Under the pieces are notes generated by a model. That model saw nothing but the letters and a program-made list of their open reading frames with translations, was not told the DNA's origin and did not search any database. From NCBI GenBank assembly GCA_965112735.1, contig OZ218961.1:2418001-2482000 (forward strand): a stretch of 64,000 bases of DNA, written 5' to 3'. This DNA comes from Phaeosaccion multiseriatum. Its lineage: Eukaryota; Ochrophyta, other classes. Position numbers and translations under genes: made by a program. Shown in pieces: positions 58,920 through 64,000 of this stretch (position 1 is the stretch's first letter; each line of letters starts with the position of its first letter).

Positions 58920-60537
58920 ATGGCGTCTCCGTCCTTGTCCTTGGGTCGTGCGCTTCGCACCTTCTCCTCCTCCCCTCGAACTCTCGCCGGGGGGGCTTCC
59001 CTGCAACGCTCTCCACCCACGGAGGCAACAGGAGATTTACGAGGGAGGCATTTGCGGCCGAGAGTAAGAGAGAGGGCGCAGATGGCAGGCACTGTAGCAC
59101 GGTTCAGCAACAGTATCATCAGCCGAAGCAGCGGTAGAAGTGCTGCCTTCCATAGTGGGATCTGGACTGATGGTCGGAGGCAGGGTCTGGCTGGCAGAGG
59201 TCCTGTTAGGGGTCACAGCAGCAGCAAACGGAGGACCAGCCTCATCGATGGTGTGTTGAATAGCAATGGAGGGAGGCGAGGTAGTTTAGAGGGGGGTGGA
59301 AGACGGCAATTTCGAGGAGGGGAGGCGCCCCGCCTTCTGGGCATATGTCGATGCATGTCCTCGGACACGCCGTCGATGCTCGTCTTTAACCGAGCGGCCA
59401 AGATGCTGCACCGAGACAGGGCCGCTCTGCGTGCAGACTTGGAGGACTTCCAGTTGAGTGGTGTGCTTTATTTGTGCATTGTTTTTGCCCTTGTTGGTGG
59501 GCCTTTGAGCGAAGCAATCCTCCACTGCGTACCACCTCACCACCCCGGATGCACAACGCACTCACTCATGCACACCACATCAATCGCTTTCACTGACCCA
59601 AGTGTGTGTGTGAACAACACCCTCTCCTGCTGCCCCCACTCCTACCAACGAATGGTAGCTACGTTCACGACCATGTGGCGCGCGTGCTCGTGGATCGAAT
59701 CGAAGACATTACACGCCCCTTTCCGGCGGCCTTGGACCTTGGGTGTAGAAGCGGTATTTTGCGCAGGTTGGCCTTGGCAGAGAGGAGTAGAGAGGAATGA
59801 GGAGACATGGAGAGGAGAGAGGGAACGAACGATAGGGGGGGAGGAAGTGTACGGAGAGGGGGAAAGGGGGCAAGGGAGAGGGAGGGAGGGAGGGAGGGAG
59901 GGAGGGAGGGAGGGAGGGAGGGAGGGAGGGAGGGAGCATTGTGCCTCACTTTCGAAGGGATACTCTCGGTCCCTCCCAGAGTGACTGACCCCCCCCCTAC
60001 CGTTCCTTCTCCCCGCACGCCGCGCTTTCGTTGTTCCGCTTCGGTCGCCGTCTTCTACTGCCGTTTGCTACCATTCATCACCCCCACTTCCTCTTACAAA
60101 GGCTCATCTGCCAGCAGAGGGGCCTGGGAGGAGAGGGCGGCGTGGGGGGCATTACAAGTCTCGTCGAGGTGGATTTCTCCAAAGGTACAATACGCTACAC
60201 GATCACGCGCCTACACCCTACACCTCCCCTCTCCTTCCCCCCAGACCCATCCTGAACTGTGCGAATTAGTCACAACTGCCTGCGTATGTACCACCAAACC
60301 GCAGAGATGCTGCTGCGAAGTGCCTCGGAGTGGGCCAAGGCTGCCCCGTCCAGTGCCACCTCCGTGGAGACGCTCAGCGTGCAGGCGGACGAAGAGTTTC
60401 TCCCCTTCCGGCCCGAGAGGTGAGTGAGCAATTGGTCTGTCTCCCCATGTATCTCTCTCTCTCTCCCGGTGTCTCTCTCTCTCTCTCTCTCTCCCTCTCT
60501 CTCTCTCTCTGTCTGTCTCTCTGTCTCTCTCTCTCTG

Positions 60538-60586
<49 letters not shown>

Positions 60587-60934
60587 TCTTTATCTTTGTC
60601 GTTCTCTCTCTCGATCTCTCCCTCTTTCTGTCTGTGGGGGTGTGTAAGTGTGTAAGTGTGTGAGTGTGTGAGTGTGTGTGTTCACTCGCGCTACCCTCTG
60701 TGTGCTCCCCCGCAGCTTCGATCTGGTGCTGAGCAATCTAAGCCTCCAATGGGTAAACGACCTTCCTCAGGCACTGAAGCAAGTACAGGAGGTGAGGCAA
60801 TCTCGATCTCGATCTCGATATGTGATATCGATATGGATCTCGATATGCGCCTCATCTCCTCTTCCTCCCACCCTTTTATTGCCTTTCTTCTCCGCGTCTC
60901 CCCCTCTCGCTCCCACCGCCACACCCCCTTCACC

Positions 60935-61001
<67 letters not shown>

Positions 61002-62260
61002 CCCCCCAGAGCCTGAAACCCAACGGCTGCTTCATCGCCTCCATGTTCGGCGGCAACAACCTCACTGAGCTCCGTTCCTGCCTCCTCCTCGCGGAACAAG
61101 AGCGAGAGGGTGGTATGTCTGCGCACACGTCCCCAGCCGCCTACATCTCTGACTGCGGCAGCTTGCTCTCGGGTGCAGGCTTTAATCTTCCCACAGTGGA
61201 TCAGGATACCTTTACGGTCCACTATCCGAGCGCTTTTGTCCTTATGGAGCACTTACAGGTATATCGGTAGGATCGGTTTTCAGTTTTCAGTTTTCAGTTT
61301 GTTGAAGAGACATTATCATATATCGAACACCATAAATGGGGTCGATAATCGAAGCTTCTAGCGTCTGAAGGGGTGTATAGGTGGTAATGTGGGGCAGTAA
61401 GTCAGTGGATGGGTAGGGCGAGCTTGACGTGAAGTGACATTCACCCTTGACAATTGAATCCAGAATGCTTGACACTTAAAGGCTTGACTTTAATAAATGC
61501 CATCCACTGCCACCCATCGATCCAATCACCCCAGGCCATGGGCGAGAACAACGCGGCCTTGGGCGGGAGGCCTTACGTCAACAGAGAGACCTTCCTGGCG
61601 GCCGCAGCAGTCTATCAGGACCTTTACGGAGAGGAGGACGGAAGCGTGCCCGCCACTTTCCAGGTGGGTGGGGGGAAGGTGGAGGGCTTTCCGAGTCGGC
61701 AGATGATGCTGGGGTGTCTTCCCTTTCCTCTCTCACAGCGTATGCGTTCGTGTTGCGCTGCTCTACGCTGTATCACCAACTGCTCAGCTTTGTCTCCTCT
61801 GCCCCGAAAGCACATGTCCATTCCTCGCCATCTCCTTCATCCCCCTTACAGTTTTTTGTCTCCACCCCCCCCCCTCCTCCCCCTTCTTTGTGTGTGCGTG
61901 CGTGCGTGTGTGCGTGCGTGTGCGTGCGTGTGTGTGCGTGTGTGTGTGTGTGCGTGTGTGCGTGTGTGTGCGTGTGTGTGCGTGCGTGCGTATGTGCGTG
62001 TGCGTGCGTGTGTGTGTGCGTGCGTGCGTGTGTGTGTGCGTTAGGTCGTGTACATGATAGGCTGGGCTCCTCATGAGTCGCAACAGCAGCCCAAGAGGCC
62101 GGGCAGCGGCGCCACGGCACCTTCCATCGGTTCCTCCGTCAGCCACCACAAGGCCGGGGATACGTTTGCTCCAGCTCCTGCTCCTGCTCCTGCTGGTGGT
62201 GCCGTATCACCAACTGCTCCTGCTACTTCTCCTGTTGCTCCGACGGAGCCGTCAACGTAG
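58920..62260 (+). CDS. NDUFAF5: NDUFAF5-type complex I assembly methyltransferase/hydroxylase
   Basis: A mitochondrial SAM-fold protein needed for early complex I assembly; in animals it hydroxylates an arginine of NDUFS7. Eight exons join in phase: 58920-59452, 59659-59766, 60102-60184, 60305-60419, 60716-60791, 61010-61258, 61535-61663 and 62045-62260 (502 residues). Diagnostic segments: [33 protein letters not shown], the SAM motif LDLGCRSG (usually DLGCGRG), [76 protein letters not shown] and [13 protein letters not shown]. The Ser/Arg-rich N-terminus ([20 protein letters not shown]) fits mitochondrial import. An extension of about 140 residues and an Ala/Pro tail containing VSPTAP (a TTGGTGATA motif copy) make it longer than the 345-residue human protein. 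The exon 3/4 acceptor was chosen by phase. Confidence 0.93.
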
Positions 62261-62342
62261 TTACTTGCGCGTGGTGCTCCTTCCTTCCGTATGGTGCTGA
62301 GGCAGTCCTCTCATGCCGAGGGGGAGGAGGGGTTTGGGAGAC

Positions 62343-62405
<63 letters not shown>

Positions 62406-62798
62406 GTATCATAATATATGGAGTTTGCACGTTACACGACCGCGCCTGCTCCGCTCTGCACTGCTCTGCTCATCAGCCTCTCTTTGAGGAGAGCGGCGGA
62501 ACAAGCCTTATGGGTGCCCTAGATAGGCGTAGTCGAGCTAATTGGGGTACTGCATTTAATGCCCACTCCATCCCAGCATGATGACTCATGCACTTTGTTG
62601 TGATGAGTGCATCGATTGCTGCTCTCCATTGGAGTAGGCACAAGAAGCTTCGATATCGACCTATTCATTGATATAAGGTCACATGAACTAAAAACTGAAG
62701 CTTAAAAAACTGTTATCGATTCATGTGCTCTACCGCCTTGATGGACCAATCCAATTGCTTGTATTCACACACCGTGTGTTGGTTGCCTCTGCCTACCG
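62261..62798. other. Convergent intergenic region with (TA)n
   Basis: (TA)n with a TATG interruption at 62348-62406, then about 390 bp of unique sequence. ATGCACT...AGTGCAT at about 62589-62613 forms a weak 7-bp hairpin. I see no gene. Confidence 0.5.
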
Positions 62799-63011
62799 TT
62801 ACACGGGTCCTTTGTCTTCAGCCTCTCGACGCCCTCGAAGCTGTTGCTGAAGCTTGACCAGAGTCTCCATGTCCCCCGGGTCCACCTCCTCGTCCTCCCC
62901 CACATCCTTGACCCTTGCCAGCACCTCCATCACTTGCTTCACCAGGGCGACTCTCTCCGATGTGGGCCCCTCCTTCCCTCCCTTCTCCTCTTCCTCCTCC
63001 TCCTCTTCATC

Positions 63012-63042
<31 letters not shown>

Positions 63043-64000
63043 GTGCGCCCCTCCCTACCTCCGTGCCCCTCCCGCCCCCTGTCCCGCACTTCCTGGGCCT
63101 TGGTCGCTGCCAACTGAAGTACTTGGTCATCCAGACCCGCCGCCCGCGCCGTGTTCAGTCCGTAACTGCTCTTGGCACACCCTTCAACGAGCTCATAGAG
63201 AAAGATTATCCGCTTCAGTCGATGCCGTGCAGAGGCGGGGGCCTTCTCTTGTGCCTGTGCCCCGCCGCTCCGACCGGTTCCTCCTCCGTCTCCTTCTCCT
63301 CCTTCTCCCCCTTCCTCCTTCTCTTCCGCACCCCCGTCCTCCTCTTCTTCCTCCTCCAGATGGCCCATATGCCCATTGACCACTCGCCCCTCCATGTCCG
63401 GGTCATCAGCCAGCGTCGCCAGCGTTGGGTAGTGCGTGACAAACAACGTAGCGCAGCCAATGCTCTTTACCACGTATCGGAGAGTCGCCATGGCGATCGC
63501 CACACCATCGTGCGTAGACGTGCCCCTTCCAATCTCGTCCAGAATCACCAACGATCGGGGCGTCGCCTTACGAAGGATGGAGCTACAATGCCACAACTCA
63601 AGCATAAACGTGCTTAGCCCGGCCGTGAGGTCGTCACCCGCCCCCATCCGCGTAAACACCCCATCAAGTATGGAGAGTTGGGCCTCCTCCGCGGGCACCC
63701 ATGACCCAATCTGCCCAAGAATACACAAGAGACCCGCCATACGCACGTAACTGCTCTTTCCACCCATGTTGGGCCCGGTCACCACCATACAGCTCCGACG
63801 ACGGCCCTCAATGGTCAGGGACACGTCACTTGCCACGAACTGCCCCTCCATTAGCTGCTCCACAGTTGGGTGCCTCCCCTGCTTGATGCGGATGCCTTTC
63901 CACCCCTCTCTTGCCCCTGCTCCTCCTCCCCCCCCTGCTGCTGCCGCCGCTGGTGCCGACTCAGCTTGTGCTGCCTCCAGTTGAGTGGACCCTACTGCGT
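62799..64000 (-). CDS. MSH3: DNA mismatch repair protein MSH3, C-terminal ATPase part (N-terminus outside window)
   Basis: The MutS-beta partner that recognises insertion/deletion loops. The frame is open from the window edge to the stop at 62799, without introns (about 399 residues). ATPase motifs are intact: Walker A TGPNMGGKSSYVRM, QIGSWVPAEEA, GVFTRMGAGDD, STFMLEL, Walker B SLVILDEIGRGTSTHDG and VTHYP. The TLFVTHYPTLATL segment and the C-terminal KSSYGLNTARAAGLDDQVL followed by a short tail favour MSH3 over MSH6 or MSH2. Two acidic low-complexity insertions (about 63290-63355 and 62995-63045) interrupt the C-terminal part. It is notable in a locus so rich in repeat expansions, since MSH3 handles repeat loops. 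Confidence 0.85.

Noticed and set aside
62586-62615. Possible snoRNA-like boxes (ATGATGA, GTGATGAG) and a small hairpin
   Set aside because: No matching box D pair or terminal stem; too weak to call an RNA gene.

Overview
This window is nuclear DNA from a microbial eukaryote. Genes are split by many GT-AG introns, proteins carry long poly-Q, poly-G, poly-S and acidic tracts, and the set of gene families is eukaryotic: CAMTA, mitochondrial ETF-alpha, ABCA transporter, Mediator, NDUFAF5 and MSH3. A large intron-containing hybrid histidine kinase next to these suggests a protist or alga, perhaps a stramenopile, but nothing here fixes the lineage.

Layout: 1-6188 (+) CAMTA transcription activator, 5' end cut by the window. 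6892-11373 (-) ETFA, ten exons rebuilt in phase. 12388-28992 is a very large inverted duplication with arms of about 7.2 kb. Each arm carries a nine-exon hybrid histidine kinase transcribed outwards (left copy -, right copy +), and the 2.2-kb spacer holds the C-terminal part of a non-LTR reverse transcriptase. 29410-30100 is an uninterrupted (TCC)n-(TTC)n block. 31376-51024 (-) is a full-length ABCA transporter, about 31 exons with all introns in phase. 53027-58505 (+) is a Q-rich protein with a Med27-like C-terminus. 58920-62260 (+) is NDUFAF5, eight exons. 62799-64000 (-) is the 3' part of MSH3.

The genes do not form a pathway. ETFA and NDUFAF5 are both predicted to be mitochondrial (electron transfer flavoprotein; complex I assembly). 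CAMTA and the Med27-like protein act in transcription, and the kinases and the ABCA protein are membrane proteins.

Three sequence-level phenomena run across gene boundaries. (1) A short motif, (CAG)n-TTGGTGATA-(CAG)n, recurs about 28 times, in both orientations and in several reading frames, inside exons and introns of six of the seven gene families. (2) Introns consist mostly of simple repeats that look like outgrowths of their own splice signals: (GAGT)n or (GT)n after donors, and pyrimidine repeats before acceptors. (3) The two kinase copies have near-identical introns but clusters of amino-acid replacements in their membrane/sensor exons, and one copy has gained an Arg-Gly-rich tract. No tRNA, rRNA or CRISPR array was seen.
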